Positions 10,783-23,007 of a stretch of DNA of 64,000 nt are shown piece by piece. The notes under the pieces were generated by a model. The model was given only the letters and a program-made list of their open reading frames with translations, did no database searches and had not been told where the DNA came from. Origin of the DNA: Fusarium oxysporum f. sp. lycopersici 4287 (lineage: Eukaryota > Ascomycota > Sordariomycetes > Hypocreales > Nectriaceae). A program made the position numbers and the translations under genes. The stretch lies in assembly GCF_000149955.1 (NCBI RefSeq), contig NC_030991.1, positions 3,330,114-3,394,113 of the forward strand, given 5' to 3'. Within the stretch, counting starts at the first letter, position 1; the number at the start of each line of letters is the position of its first letter.

Positions 10783-13358
10783 ACCGTGAAAGTTAAGATA
10801 TGACGGGACGTCCGTACTCGTTCTCAAATGAAAATTATATTCAAATAGCAAGGCCCAACAGCATATAATAGACCTGAGACGCTGTCGAGCTACCACTTCC
10901 AATGTAGGATTAGATACTTTGTGTTGCCAAAATGCATTTATTCCTCGTTGACTGACCAAGCCAACTGTTCCAGGTCAACATGTCTACCAAAAGTGACGTA
11001 TCTAAGAAATTGGAAGCCGTAAAAGTCGTGACACTTTTCTTAAATTGTGAGGCCGGAAACGGGAGTCCAACTTACCATTTAAAGTTACCAGCGCGGGCCA
11101 GTTGATATAACTATTGAGTAAATCAAGGGGGCGGCAGACAGGTGTACGGAGTATGGATAGGATCCTCGATTGGAGTCCGCAAGCCCGCTAAACTGAGGAC
11201 AGCTCAGGAGTCTGAGCTCACCGTCGTGAATGATGTATCAGATTTGGTTGACGATGAGTCGTTGTAAAATCGGGCTCTTCTACACAGGCGGCTCTGGGCC
11301 GACAGGGTAGCTTGTCGTCTCTTTTCATGAGAAGGGATATAACGCAGGGACTCGGCTTCGTTCATGATACGTTCTTATTCAATGAGGGAACATGGAGGTT
11401 GTCAACAAACCCGACGCGAAACTCAGGAGGTCACAAGGTTCTCTTGATGAAACTTTTTCCGCATTTGTAATATTTTCTTTCAAAGTTAATCCCAAAGCAG
11501 TCGGGTTCTTTGTTGTCTAAATTCATTGTAATTTTACAGAGAACACTGAAGAAGCAAAAAATCCCGATGATGGTACAGATTATTAAGGCAAACAATTTTT
11601 GGTATTACCTCAGGAAGGTCAGCCACTCAGGAATACTTCTGGACTCTAACAGTGCTGTTTTAACCCCCTATTATGGCCTAGTGGTTGGGTTTTCAACGCA
11701 AGGCTGGGAGGCAGTGACTCAAACAACACTCTGCAGCTTGACCAGGATAGAAGTCCGTTTCCAGACTCGTAGAGATGGCAACATGCTACCGTTGGTACTC
11801 ATGGTGATGTGCTTCGTCGCGTTTTCAGTCGCGTTCTAGAGGTTTACGGGCCCGTAGACGCGTCGTTAGGAACGTCGGAAACTCGAGTCGGTGATGCCGT
11901 AGCGGGGTTTTCGGTGCTGGAGGATTCCATCTCTTGTATTGCTGAAACTACGCAAGGTATGTGCACGCATTGGGGTTTCAATTGATTGAGGCGAGTTCAG
12001 TTAGTGCTGGAGACTGTTAGTATTGAGGAGAGGTGACGGAGAGCTTAAGTTATGTCTTGCTTCACCTTCGGTATTCTCACATCATTACGCAGAGGTAATG
12101 AGCACAGGTATATTATAATGGCCGGCAATATAAATTTATCGGATAGGACGCGGAACATGTCGTCAAGTCTATACATTGTGAAATTCCAGTCGTCCCACTC
12201 TGCCATGCCGATACGGAACCAAGGCGTCGTACTCAGTAGGTATAGGCATACACACTCTAGCATCCTCTACACGTCGGTAGTTCACACTTCGCCACAAGAG
12301 TGATAGAGACCAGGCCACCAGGAAACGGGCACAGAAGCGAGCACCCCACCTCTTGCCATGGCACGATGATTGTCTTTTTCTCTACGCACGATGATCTCTT
12401 GCCGAAGGCCAATTCCTGTCTGTCACGAGATGGACGATACCTGCTCGTATCCGTGCTCTCATCATCTGGTCGACGTTCTTGGCTGGGCTTACGGTTGTTG
12501 TGCTGCGGACGAAAGCATCCTGGCGTGGTCAGTTCGAAACCAGCTTCGACCGGACATCGAGAAGCTGCGACAGAGGAAGCAAGCAAGAGAGGTCTCGGGA
12601 TTTCTCATCCTTGATCTTCACCGTGTTGCCGTTTTTGCCGATCTGGTGCCATGCGCGCCCTCGCGTTGAGCAGGCCGAATGACAGTCAAGGAAGGATAGT
12701 CACGTTCACAACGCTCAGCAAAAGGGAACTCTTGCACACTCGATCTTGAGACCAGAAAAAATAGCATGATCACAGCCAGCCGGATCCTTAAAGGGATTGT
12801 GGAACTTCTCCAAGAGCTCCTTTGTGATGTGACTAGTGTATAATATACTTGGATGCTACGCACATACAACATCACGATAAACGCGACCGCCAAAGTATAA
12901 GTTCCTTCCGGGCTGGCGTTGCAGCTTGTTAAGAGTTGTGGGCCACAGTGTGCTCAGAAACGATTCGACAGCTTTAGGCGATAGAACAGGGCTTAATGGT
13001 TGGCGCACGAGAATCTGCTTGAGCGCGTTGCTAAGACTGATGATGGTATTCGATGGGCTCAAGCATTCTCGCGTTGGTGGCGTGCCTGGGGCCGCTGAAG
13101 GCTGAGGCGTATTGCATAACGCCATTTCCTCCCATTTCACACCGAGTAAAAGAGAACTTATGCCTCTTGGTGTAGAAGGGGGAATTGAAATAAGGATTGT
13201 TTTCAGTGGTTTAATTTTGTGGTATGGCCTCTTTTTTGAGGAATGAGCTTGCGCCGAAAGATATTTTCTGTAATGCTTTCTAATCAAACCTGCATATCTT
13301 GCGCCATGTTGTGGCCGATGATAAAAAGGGGAAGAAAACAACGTGTTGTATTATGTGC
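10783..13358. other. Long region without a supported gene
   Basis: Frames on both strands (11510-11839 +, 12300-12614 +, 12257-12586 -, 12856-13341 -) are open for 100-160 codons. None shows a family motif or a supporting intron pattern. A short frame at 11149-11274 ends in an acidic tail, but nothing upstream connects to it. The 12856-13341 minus frame lies just downstream of the methyltransferase-like gene on the same strand and could be its 3' untranslated region or an unrelated relic. Confidence 0.4.
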
Positions 13359-16300
13359 TTAGACACTGGTGATGCGCTCAAGAGGAGCTCGAGCGCAGCA
13401 GACCATGAGCTTTAGGCTTGTACCGAGCTCTCCTGACTCCGAGAGTAAAGACTTATCGCTCCAGATGCTCTTTCCGGAGGGGCTCTCAGCTGCGTTCTCG
13501 TAACATCGTGTGTACCACCATCGACCAACGTGGCTGACTATTCTGGTGATACCTTCGTCTGCCAAGGGGCTGTTGTCATTCATCATCTCGGATAGACTAG
13601 CAGGATCCTTCTTGCCCTCGTCGGCCTTACTGTCTGAGCGAGTGAAGGAACTTGCGACGGGGACGGCTACTCGTGCTACCTCGATGGTAGTGAAACTAAC
13701 ATTGCCGAGAAGACGAACAATGAGATCCGCGGTTGATCCAAGACTGGCCTCAGGCGTCTTCTCATTGATCCGCTCTTTTAGACGGCGAACTGTACGTCGG
13801 CCCCGATTGCCCATGTTGTTGAGGTCGACATCTAGAATGGAGAGCTCGATAAAACCTCCTGGCTTCAGCACACGGCGAGCTTCAATAAGAATGTTGCGAT
13901 AGTATGCTTCAGGCGCTGCTACAGGGAAGCGGTACACAACAGCCGTGAAACTATGAGGAGCAAAGGGGAACTTGTCGAGGTGAGAGACGTATTGGATCTG
14001 ATGGTGGTTTAAAGGGCTCAGAGGGAAGCTCGAAGATGAACTCTTGAGTTCTTCAGGAACAGGAGCACGAGGAGACAGGTTAAAGAAGGTAGCGGCCGGG
14101 TATGTTTCGGCAGCGTAGAATGACCAATCATCGTTACCAAGGCCATCAATCACAAGGACTGAGTGTCTCTTCAGTGATCTGTCAACAGGAACCAGTTCAT
14201 AGCGAACGTCACTGAAGAGAGCCTGCCCGAAGGTAAGCCACTTACTCACCGTTATTGAGCCAACCCTAAGGTTGACTTGCGCGAGCGGTGGCCCATCCTC
14301 TGAAGAGGTGCTAGCATCAGACCGCCTTGTCTTGCGGGATGATCGGCTGCTTCGTCGAGATACCTCACCAGTTGCAGGTGCCTCACTGTTGGTGTTACTG
14401 TCTACATATTCCGAAACAAACTCGGAGACTGAGATGGGAGTGCTGGGGCTTGGGTGGGGTTCGAAAGCGGCCCGGAGATATTCAGTCATGTCGGCGCTGC
14501 AAGTGATAGAAATGGTGGCTGCCTTGAATTTTCGGCTTCCATCCTCATCGATGACAACAGTAGATGTCTCTATAAGCTTCTCATTACTAGCCAGCTTCGA
14601 CTCGTAAGCCTCAAGATGAAACGGTGTACCTCGTGAAGAGGTTGGGGAGGGAACTGCTTTGCCAGCACCTTCTCCGACGAGATCATCGTACTCATTCCAT
14701 ACCTCGTCTTCTGCAGGAGAATCATTAGGCTGTGGGATCACAGCAGTAGAACCAGAGAAGGCAAGAATACCGGAATAGCTCGAGCTAGATGTACCAATAT
14801 TTCCCTCGCAGTCCTTGCAAGACGAAAAGGCAAAGGATTCCTTTTCAACTCGGCTCAAAGCAGGTAAATTGGAGTCACTCGATGAGAGATTGTTGGGGCT
14901 TCCTCCTGTTGAGCCGTCGGTAGTCAGATCAGGAACAGGAGTAGAAGGTCTGGAAGGTGAAGGACCTTTGGCAATTGACTCGGGATCGTAGACCTCAAGG
15001 TTTTTAGTTGTCGATTTCTTGCTAGCCCCGAAAGGCCTATAAAAGCTCATTGGAGACACATTTTCATTAGTGTTACGCACAACCTTGGGGATTCTCCCGA
15101 CTTGAGAAAGTCGACTTCGTCGACTAGCAGTGGTTCTTGTTGAAAGAGGCTGTACAGTAGGCTTCTTGGACATTAGCGTCTGCTCGGGTACAGGCAAACG
15201 AGGGTTGATCTTCATCTCGAAGTTCTCCAGCCTTGGTAGATGAGTTGGCTCTACAGGCCGCACCAGAGAGTTGATTGATGATCGTGTCTCTGGCGTGCCT
15301 TGCGAAAGCTCGGGAACTACACCAACAAAAGATGATTTTCCATAAACTTCGACAATCCTCAAGCCATCTTGAATGTCCGTCGGCTCGCAATCCTCCTGCT
15401 CTGACATAGCTATCATAGCATAAAGGGCGGGTGGCTTCTTTCCAATTGGCTTGGCACTAGTCGAGACTTTCTCGCTCTGTTTACGCCGCTGGGTCTGGGC
15501 TGGCCTTCCGAACCAATACCACTTTCGAGGAGATCGCGGCCTCTTGACAAGCTTCTTGGGTACAGGGTGAGAAGACTTGACCTCATGAGAAATCCCCCGT
15601 TGCAGCTCGGAGTGGGACTCATTAGACATGACACTGGTATCGGAACTTTTCATGGGCGATGGCGGATATCCATATCTGCTGATGGGCTCAGGTAATTTTA
15701 GGGGGTCACCCGGCGAAGATCGAAGCGACGGATAGATCTTCGGGAAGCCAATCTCGACGTCTTCAGAATCACTACTCTCTGAGGGACGACGAGTACCAAA
15801 AGCTGAATCTGGAGTGTGTGATAGAGGTGACAACCTCGACTCCTCGGTTGCCAGGCTTTGGGAGCTTACACTCTGAGTGGTTTCAGAACTTGCATTTCGA
15901 TTCTCGATAACCACTGGGTTGGCCCGATCCACACAGCATAAACTGTTGTTGGAACCGGGTTCTTGAGTCTTCTGACTGCTGGGGTGGTCGCGCGTCATGT
16001 TGCTGATACTGCCACTGCGTCTCTTGGCAGCGCCAATACTTCCATAACCTTCATGACCTGTGCCGGCTGCGGGACCTTTGCGAAGAGTCTTCTTTTCCTT
16101 CCCAGACTTCCTGACTGGTGCTACGTTGGCGTGATTGTTAAGGCTAAAGAATGGGAGTCGTGAGAATAGGGAGGTTGCCACATTAGCACTCGTTGTGCTT
16201 GTCATTCGAGGTGGCTCGGGGAGCCTGGACTTCTTCGACTGGGCTGTTGCCTTAGCTGCTGGTTGAGAGCACAATTCGTCGTTTATGGGGAGTTGTGAAG

Positions 16301-16901
16301 TTAATGCTGTTCGGCCTCCATGAGTGCACTTCGGCTTCTGAGGCGACAAGGCTGCTGTAGCAGCAGACTCGCTTCCACGTCTTTCGGTTTTTAGGAGGAA
16401 TTGAGGGAAAGTATTGCTGTGAATGACTGTCATGTGGTTAAACAATTGGATTTCTATGTCAGGGACGTCATCTCTGCTGGGTCGAGTAGGGTGTATAGCT
16501 CTTGGGGAAGTGGATCGCAAAACAGGTCTTGAAACCTTGCGCATCGGTTTGAACGACCATGTATCTTCATGAAGAATGGTTGGTGAAGGAAGCAATTGCT
16601 TGGTCTTCTTGATGGCTGCCTCTAGAACAGTTGAATTCGATGACGATGTACTCAAGGACTCTCTAATAGCTACGCGATCGCGGGGATCAACGGTGACGGC
16701 ATCGACTGCGTTAGGGAAACCTCCACCAGCTCTTTGTGTCACAGAAGATTCCCTGAGGACAGGGCTTTGTAGTCGGTTAAGAGGTGTAGCATGATACGAA
16801 GGCTGAGATGCAACCGGGATTGACGTGGTGACGGTAGAGCTGGCGCTTCGGTTGATGTGATGAGTGTTTGACGTGTGAACTTGAGTAGAGCACGTATTCA
16901 A
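13359..16901 (-). CDS. Large disordered protein with C-terminal methyltransferase-like domain
   Basis: An uninterrupted 1180-codon frame on minus. About the first 850 residues are low-complexity, rich in Ser, Pro, Thr and Arg with basic clusters such as KKLVKRPRSPRKWYWFG, and are predicted disordered. The last 300 residues look like a class I SAM-dependent methyltransferase fold. A motif-I-like strand SVLVIDGLGNDDWSFYAAE lies near residue 915. A motif-II/III area follows near 975, and the post-motif ARRVLKPGGFIEL near 1005 is typical of Methyltransf_11 proteins. The motif I glycines (GxGxG) are poorly kept, so catalysis is not assured. No intron is needed and there are no lesions, so it is probably functional, unlike most cellular genes here. 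The first in-frame ATG is chosen as start. The substrate is unknown; the long disordered arm suggests a regulatory or scaffold role. Confidence 0.85.
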   Translation of the reverse strand: MNTCSTQVHTSNTHHINRSASSTVTTSIPVASQPSYHATPLNRLQSPVLRESSVTQRAGGGFPNAVDAVTVDPRDRVAIRESLSTSSSNSTVLEAAIKKTKQLLPSPTILHEDTWSFKPMRKVSRPVLRSTSPRAIHPTRPSRDDVPDIEIQLFNHMTVIHSNTFPQFLLKTERRGSESAATAALSPQKPKCTHGGRTALTSQLPINDELCSQPAAKATAQSKKSRLPEPPRMTSTTSANVATSLFSRLPFFSLNNHANVAPVRKSGKEKKTLRKGPAAGTGHEGYGSIGAAKRRSGSISNMTRDHPSSQKTQEPGSNNSLCCVDRANPVVIENRNASSETTQSVSSQSLATEESRLSPLSHTPDSAFGTRRPSESSDSEDVEIGFPKIYPSLRSSPGDPLKLPEPISRYGYPPSPMKSSDTSVMSNESHSELQRGISHEVKSSHPVPKKLVKRPRSPRKWYWFGRPAQTQRRKQSEKVSTSAKPIGKKPPALYAMIAMSEQEDCEPTDIQDGLRIVEVYGKSSFVGVVPELSQGTPETRSSINSLVRPVEPTHLPRLENFEMKINPRLPVPEQTLMSKKPTVQPLSTRTTASRRSRLSQVGRIPKVVRNTNENVSPMSFYRPFGASKKSTTKNLEVYDPESIAKGPSPSRPSTPVPDLTTDGSTGGSPNNLSSSDSNLPALSRVEKESFAFSSCKDCEGNIGTSSSSYSGILAFSGSTAVIPQPNDSPAEDEVWNEYDDLVGEGAGKAVPSPTSSRGTPFHLEAYESKLASNEKLIETSTVVIDEDGSRKFKAATISITCSADMTEYLRAAFEPHPSPSTPISVSEFVSEYVDSNTNSEAPATGEVSRRSSRSSRKTRRSDASTSSEDGPPLAQVNLRVGSITVSKWLTFGQALFSDVRYELVPVDRSLKRHSVLVIDGLGNDDWSFYAAETYPAATFFNLSPRAPVPEELKSSSSSFPLSPLNHHQIQYVSHLDKFPFAPHSFTAVVYRFPVAAPEAYYRNILIEARRVLKPGGFIELSILDVDLNNMGNRGRRTVRRLKERINEKTPEASLGSTADLIVRLLGNVSFTTIEVARVAVPVASSFTRSDSKADEGKKDPASLSEMMNDNSPLADEGITRIVSHVGRWWYTRCYENAAESPSGKSIWSDKSLLSESGELGTSLKLMVCCARAPLERITSV

Positions 16902-17281
16902 GGTTGGAGTGTAAATGGAGGAAGCGAGACAGGAACAGGGAAATAAAAAGGTAGCAAGATGGGTTCAAAATCTAAGAGATGAGAGACAAAGCAACGGAAG
17001 ACAAGATACAAGATAGTAGCAAAATTTGAGAGCGAGTGGGGGGAGATATAATAAGGTAAGAAAAGCAAGTAAGTAAGGCAGATATTGTAGCAGCGGGGAA
17101 GGCTGCGACGGTAGCGGGAATAAAACGAAGAATAAGTAGTGTTCAGGCAAAGGGCGACCTTTCTGGGGCCATCATCGTGAGTCGGCAACACCATCTGGTA
17201 CATGAATACATCGACTGATGGGAAGAGGTACATGCGTGGTAGACTAGAGTGTGGACGACTCTGACTGTGGCGCTTCTCCTA
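16902..17281. other. Upstream region of the methyltransferase-like gene
   Basis: On the minus strand this is pyrimidine-rich, with many CTT/TCC/CCT tracts between about 16905 and 17110. That is common in promoters and 5' leaders of filamentous fungi. It is presumed to hold the promoter of the gene at 13359-16901. No other feature is seen. Confidence 0.45.
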
Positions 17282-17286
17282 GTTCT

Positions 17287-17492
17287 TGTTGGAACATCCG
17301 GGGATCCTCCTTCCCTTCCGGATTCAGATTAACAGTCTGAAAGTCCTAGATTTAAAGTTTAAAGTCCTAGATGAAATCATTTAGAGATATAAACCTGAGA
17401 AGAACTCTCATCTCACTAATGAACAATTAAGTTTCGTAAAAAAAAAAAGAAATACATTTTTCACTCAGCACTACTGCGCAATATAAACAACA
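17287..17492 (+). repeat. Solo LTR of a copia family, with 5-bp TSD
   Basis: The 206-bp segment starts TGTTGGAACATCC and ends ATATAAACAACA. It is flanked by GTTCT on both sides (17282-17286 and 17493-17497). It is the opposite-orientation homologue of the LTRs at 23008-23201 and 27713-27906, sharing AACAGTCTGAAAGTCCTAGA, TTTAGAGATATAAACC and CTACTGCGCAATATAAACAACA-type blocks, but is diverged from them. No internal sequence remains, so it arose by LTR-LTR recombination and is older than the full element at 23-28 kb. Confidence 0.94.
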
Positions 17493-17497
17493 GTTCT

Positions 17498-19853
17498 AGC
17501 CTGACCCGAATTAATAGGTGGCAGGCATGACCTTGCCAAGAATCGCATCTCGGACAGTCCTCCCATGCGATGCGATGCGATAAAATCATCCCCAAGTCGA
17601 GTCATCCGTTGTCAGTGAGTGAGGAATACCACGGCAGCTGTAATATCCGTAGGCTGCAGAGTACGTAAACTCAAGCGTGATGCTGCGCCGCTTTCCCTCC
17701 GAGATTATATCATGTCATTCGGTGCGTTGTCTCTTCAGATGAGCTTTAGTGTTCAATCAGGATGTCCAGATCGCCAAGAGAGACTTCTAGCGCATAACCC
17801 TTCGGGTCAGAGGAGGTTATTGGCGGAACCTCGTCGATATGTTCTCCTGCAGTGGTGCTGTTCTCAATGGTGTCGGATGGCTGAATTACCACACTTTTGG
17901 CCTACACCCCTGCAGATCGATAACGTCGTGCAAAGAACCCAGATGTTAAAAGACAATGTCACTCTGACAGGCAACGCTAGATCGACGAACTACAGAAACC
18001 CCTAGGCGTTAACGTCTCCTTTCAGGTCGTTTTCCTTGTCACCCGGGATCTTTCTAGACCAGGCTCAGCATGCCACCATCCAACCAGACAATACATCTTT
18101 GGGATCGGACAACTTCCTTTGTACGGCGAGCAGCGAATGTAGTGCCATGGGAAGCGTGGCCCCTTGAGCAAGGAAAAACCATAAACACGAGATCCCCGAA
18201 TGAGAAGTGGGTTGCGAGTGGGGGGTTGTTTAATACCGGCTGTCCATTGCCGGGGCAGACAGAATGCGGGTCTGTAGTGGAGAAGCTGAAAATTCTGGGG
18301 CCACGGGTGTACTCGAGTACAAAGAGAAGGAGGCGACCTTAACAGCCACTGCCCCCCCCGGCTCGAGACAACGGGTAGAGAGGTTTCACATGCAGGCAGT
18401 GGATCTCCTCGTCTCTAAGGTAGCCCTAAAACAGCAACGCAGGAACTCTCTGACGTCATTCCAATTGCTTCTCGGGCGTGCGTCGGCAAAAAGATGCATC
18501 CAGCGACCCCTCAACGTGGTTTCGCGACCTGGCGGGTTTGAGGTGTGGTATCCAGTGTTGACACAAATTTACACATCAAGCCACCTCGAATCGTCGGTAA
18601 TCGAAATTGTAAACGGTTTTCTATTCACGCCCGAAGCAAACAAGGCATGCATAGACCCGGACCCTAGGCGAATCATCGCAATTCCTGTACGGCAGTGTAT
18701 TGTCGCCAGTCAACACCATTGTTCTCTGCTCAAGACAACCACAGACTCTAACGTGCCTCTGCAGGACGCATCGCTATCCTACACTATTAGGCTTTTGGTC
18801 GTGAAAGCGCACAAACGGAACACACGCCTACGGGAGCAGAAGAAGCGCGAAAAGAACTCAAAGGAAGCTTGAGATGAAGTTTTTCGGAAGGAAATATCCA
18901 TTGTCCGCCAGTTACGAACATAGGTTGCTACTCAAACTAGGACGTAAAGAAGGCTGCCCAATGCCTTGTAGTTCGCGATGGCAGCATTCTTCATAACCAA
19001 TGGAAGAATGCCAGAAGGGAACAGCTGAATTACCAAAGAAGTAGGCTCTTATGCACCTCATGACATATACCTCTGTGTTTACAGATCTGTGGAAGTTAGT
19101 GATGACTGATACTCCATGGCTGAGTATGGAAACTTCGACGGCCAGGGAAAAATGTAAATTCTGGCCCAGCTAGCATCTAACTTCGGTCTCCCTATGGCCC
19201 TGGGAGGGTCCGAGCCGTGTGTGATTGTCAACCACTTTCCGCCAATCCATTCTCTTTTCTCTTTCAGATTTACAAGCCTATTCTCCTCAGCCTAGTAGCG
19301 CGTAGGTAAGTCTCGTATCTCTCGTATCAATTCCTGAAGGCTATAATAGACTTTTGTTGAGCTTGGTTCATGTGCTTCGGATCCTTCCACAAACCCAGGT
19401 CATTTTTGGCCTCCGTTCCGACGACAGACATACGCGGGGATCGCCCCTTTAAAGAGGTTGAGGCCTAAGCAAAGAAAGCACGAACTCGGAGTCAGATTCA
19501 AGTTAGAGCAACCGTTGAGCTCCTTAGTTGCCACTCTCGCAAAGCCCTCCAGAAATATGTGAAGTACTTTCGCCGTCTGGTCAGTTCAAAAGATACACGT
19601 TTGAAAGCAGAATAAAGCACGGACGTACATGGTATGAATGCCTTACTCGGCCATAGAATCTGACTGTGGGTCTCTGTATGATGTATTGGGCCAACGCCAT
19701 GTGCCGAAGTAGCTGGGGACTCCACGGTTCGTTACTCTCCTCATACGAACACGAGGTCTATCTTCGAAAGTTTGGCATCTCTGAGCCATGGAAGAGACTA
19801 AAAAGAGCATATTGGGTTCCCCAGCACAATCGAGGGGCTCCTCGATAGTATGG
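17498..19853. other. Region without a supported gene
   Basis: A 202-codon open frame at 18264-18872 (+) ends in a strongly basic tail (LREQKKREKNSKEA), but has no recognisable domain and no Kozak-like start. I cannot support it as a gene. Other frames (17619-18005 +, 19643-19924 -) are shorter. A CCCCCCCC run lies at about 18350. Sequence upstream of 19853 is presumed 3' flank of the zinc-finger gene. Confidence 0.4.
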
Positions 19854-22800
19854 TCAGTGCCACTCGTATGTGGAGTAACACTGGAATTCATCAAGAAGCT
19901 GCTTGGCTGGTTCTGCTTCCTCAATCCAACTCGTAATCAGTACCTGCTGTATCGTATTAAGCACCTCCTGTACCGCCTTGAGAATAACATCGAGCTCGCT
20001 CTTAGAAATTCTACTCAGATCCAGTCCTTTTGACTCCGGCAGCATCTTTTGCAATTCATCAATCGTGGCATAAGTCACTTCGCTGGACTGCTGCTGCTCA
20101 GTGTTCTCGCTGAATGATATGTTGCGCTGAGTCATTGGCCTGGTTCTTCCTTTGATATGAATCTGTTCAGATTCTGCCTCGACCTCCTGCTGTTCTTTGA
20201 TATCCCCCTTCAGGAAGAGTTCATGGATCCTATCAAGGATCCTTTGCACTCCAGGGCACATGCCTCGTACTGGTACCTCGCGGTCAAAGTTGGTAAGGAG
20301 AGTGTTCTTGCAGTGAATGGTAATCTTCCCGTCTGCTATAGCATAGCCCCAGTCATCGTCATCGTATGTGACAGAGGGCTTACTACCTCGCGGTTTCTCC
20401 TCATTATCCTTGTAGGTATCGTCGACTCCATCGATATGTTTGTCCACAGGCAGTGTGGGTGCATTCTGTTTGTCCTGTCCTGGTCTCGCCCCCACGACTA
20501 TAGTACCCTCTGCTGAATCTGAGTCGGACTCGTCGTGAATGAATGTCTCTGGTAGGCTTGATTTACTCTTGGGGGAAGTCAGATTTGAGTCTGGATCAGG
20601 TCGTGCTTGATGCGGAATCTCAGAATGTACCTATATATGTTAGTCACGATAAGTAAGAGTCTTTCCAAAATTTCACCGCCCCGCTATCACGCCCGCTACG
20701 CCACTCACCTCCCTGATGATATTGCTTGTGCTCAATACTGGTAGCTCAAGTTCCGGCGTTGAAGGAAAGTTTTGCGTTCCTTGGAGGTGTGTCAGGTATG
20801 TTTGAGGCTGAGATATCCTGTTACAATCCATCTCCTGGTATTTCAGTGGGCGTTCACCGATGTCTGAGTATATCCTATTTGCATTAGCCGAACTCGGAGC
20901 GGCCGCTTCTACTCGCGGCACACAGTCTTGTTGTAGGGTCTCGTGTGCATCTTCTGCAGGAGGTGCCTGGTCAACTGAAGAGAGAAATCCGGTAAATGAA
21001 GCACTGCTCAATGGTGCATGGTGAGAAGGACCCATATGAAGAGAAGTACTATTCAGTATCTGTGGTCGTGGCGTAAGATATCGGGGAGGCTGAAGTTTCT
21101 CTCTTGTGCTGCCGAGGCTAAAGCCATAGAGTTTGACGATCGTTTTGAGGGCAGATTCGAGTTTGTTCCATGGATGCACCCTGACACTATTCTTTCGCAC
21201 GGCGACGGGCTGGGGGTCAGAGAATCCCATAATGATCTTATGGAAATCTTGGCTCCATGGATCTTTCTCGGACACCGTAGTCGGGTCAAGCTTACTCAAC
21301 GTACTGCGAATAAGGTTCCTCTCTGGTAGGGAAAAAGGTTTTTTCGTGTCGACAAGGTACTCGACAAGGAGGATAATCTCGCAAGATGTAATATAGAACT
21401 CGCCTTTTGCAGCCCACAACATACACGAGACGCGTCCCCCGCCATCGGATTGACTATTGATGCTCGACAATTCGAAGGTAGTATTCAATGTCGATCCCTT
21501 TCGTGTTCTGTGGAAGACAACAATCCGACGATGCTTGGCCTTGTCCTGCTCTGACCAGTTCTCTCCCATCGATTTCAGATCACCCGTAATCTTCAAAACC
21601 GCCTTACTAGGATCAGATGAAGTGAGTTGGCAGTTTTCATCGTTTCGAGCATTAGCACTATCAATGCTAGTTTGGGTCAGCTGGAGAGCATTATTGGTCC
21701 CGCCGTCTACCAGGGCATGACCGTTGTCCCAGTTGGTGGACGTATCAGGGTAGTCTTTGCCTCCCAGTAGAGAAGGTAGTCCTGGATCTGGAGGAGATTG
21801 CCCTTGTGAAAACGAATAAATTCCCTAAGCAAGTTAGTTGTGGTACTTTATAGCTTTGCCAAGGTCCGACCGCTGTGCCATAATGTCACGCGACGTCACT
21901 TACCTCGTCGACACCATCACTTGTAACCGAGGCTGCTGGCTTGTGTTTACATTTTTTGGTGTGGCGCTCCTGATTGTCCTTTCGAGGAAACGTCTTAGTG
22001 CAATCCCGCCAGGCGCATTTATATGGACGTTCACGAGTGTCTTTGAAGCAAATGTTAGTAATATTGTTAATTCAATGGCCTGTCTTGCTTACGAATCTTC
22101 AAATGGCGTTTATATTCGCCAGGGTATTGATACCATTTGGGACAAAAAGGACACCATAATGCCTTTTGACTTCCTTTCTTGGCGGCTTTTGCCCTATGCA
22201 TATTCCGTTGGGAAGCTTTTGCGCCCAACTTTGCTAGTACACCCCCAGTTGCTGGCAAGCTTTTCAGGCTCTCAGAGAATTCTGGAGTCGGCACTCTTGG
22301 TATCATTGCTTGCGGCCAATTCGAATCAATTTGGGCGTCTGGTAGCAGCGCTGGGTTCCTAAGAACACCGCTTTGCGCTGGTAGTTGGCAACGAGGTATA
22401 TATTCTGACTGGATATCTCCTGTCGGCTCTTTAGAGACCTGACCTTGGCTTAAACATTGTTCCGGGAATAGATCATCAGATACTCGGGCTCTAGGCCCTC
22501 TTTTAAATGAGCTTTGGCACTGTGAAGTCGGAAAGGTTGCTAACTGGGAGGAACTTGAATGACCAGGATCGAGCGACATATTCGCGTATGGGGCCATTTC
22601 ATATTGAGCAGGCTGGCTTTCAGTATAATGGGCGTAGGATCCTTTTGGTAGTATGTTGTCGTGGACTGGAGCAGTATAAAAGGCGCTTGGGTAGTCATCA
22701 GTCAATGTCTCGATTTCTGGAGCTGAATATGGAGGATCCGTGAGAGATTGTTCCACTTCCTGTGATAGTTGATGATGAGTCGGGATCAAGTCTGTTTCGG

Positions 22801-22948
22801 TAGCAACACCTGGATTTCCTACCTCCGTGACATAGGATGGCTGATTGAATAGTTGGAAGTCTGGGGATTGCTCGGAAATTAAAGTATCTTGATAGTCGTA
22901 AGAAAGATTGGCGGGAGGCCCTTGTTGGTTGCCATGGTGTTGTGGCAT
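19854..22948 (-). CDS. C2H2 zinc-finger regulator with MedA-type (DUF7082-like) domain
   Basis: Four exons on minus (22948-22093, 22040-21904, 21824-20709, 20630-19854) join in frame into about 961 residues. All three introns (52, 79 and 78 bp) have GTAAG/GTGAG donors and AG acceptors. Residues 1-250 are Gln/Pro/Ser-rich. Finger 1 is Cys266, Cys269, His282, His286; a TRERPYKC linker leads to finger 2, Cys294, Cys299, His312, Cys316 (C2HC). The intron splits the last His codon of finger 1. Residues 425-570 contain HRRIVVFHRTRKGST, ISSxx-like core strands, DFHKIIMGFSDPQP and VHPWNKLESALKTIVKLYGF, as in fungal Medusa-like DUF7082 proteins. The C-terminus is acidic, then helical. No lesion is seen. 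In-frame codons without a stop continue 59 bp upstream of ATG to the copia LTR boundary, so the N-terminus may have been trimmed. Confidence 0.85.
22093..22948 (-). other. Exon 1 of the zinc-finger regulator
   Basis: Exon 1 runs 22948-22093 and ends in phase 1 within the last His codon of finger 1. Intron 1 is 22041-22092 (GTAAGC...CAAAG, branch-like CTAAC). Intron 2 is 21825-21903 and intron 3 is 20631-20708 (branch-like CTAAC). Each junction restores recognisable domain sequence, which is the main support for the model. Confidence 0.8.
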
Positions 22949-23007
22949 ACGGTAGTCGTGGACTTGCGATTCAACATCAGCGTGATATAAGAGCCTGTTT
23001 GAGTGGT

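Noticed and set aside
9508..11514. A 17-bp inverted match AAGCAGTCGGGTTCTTT between about 9511 and 11497, suggesting an inverted duplication of the transporter gene.
   Set aside because: The match does not extend on either side. A single 17-mer in 64 kb on both strands can occur by chance.
12856..13341. 161-codon minus frame next to the methyltransferase-like gene.
   Set aside because: No recognisable family and no intron or promoter support. It may be 3' untranslated sequence.
18264..18872. 202-codon frame with a basic C-terminus.
   Set aside because: No domain, intron or good start context. Kept only as a note in the intergenic entry.
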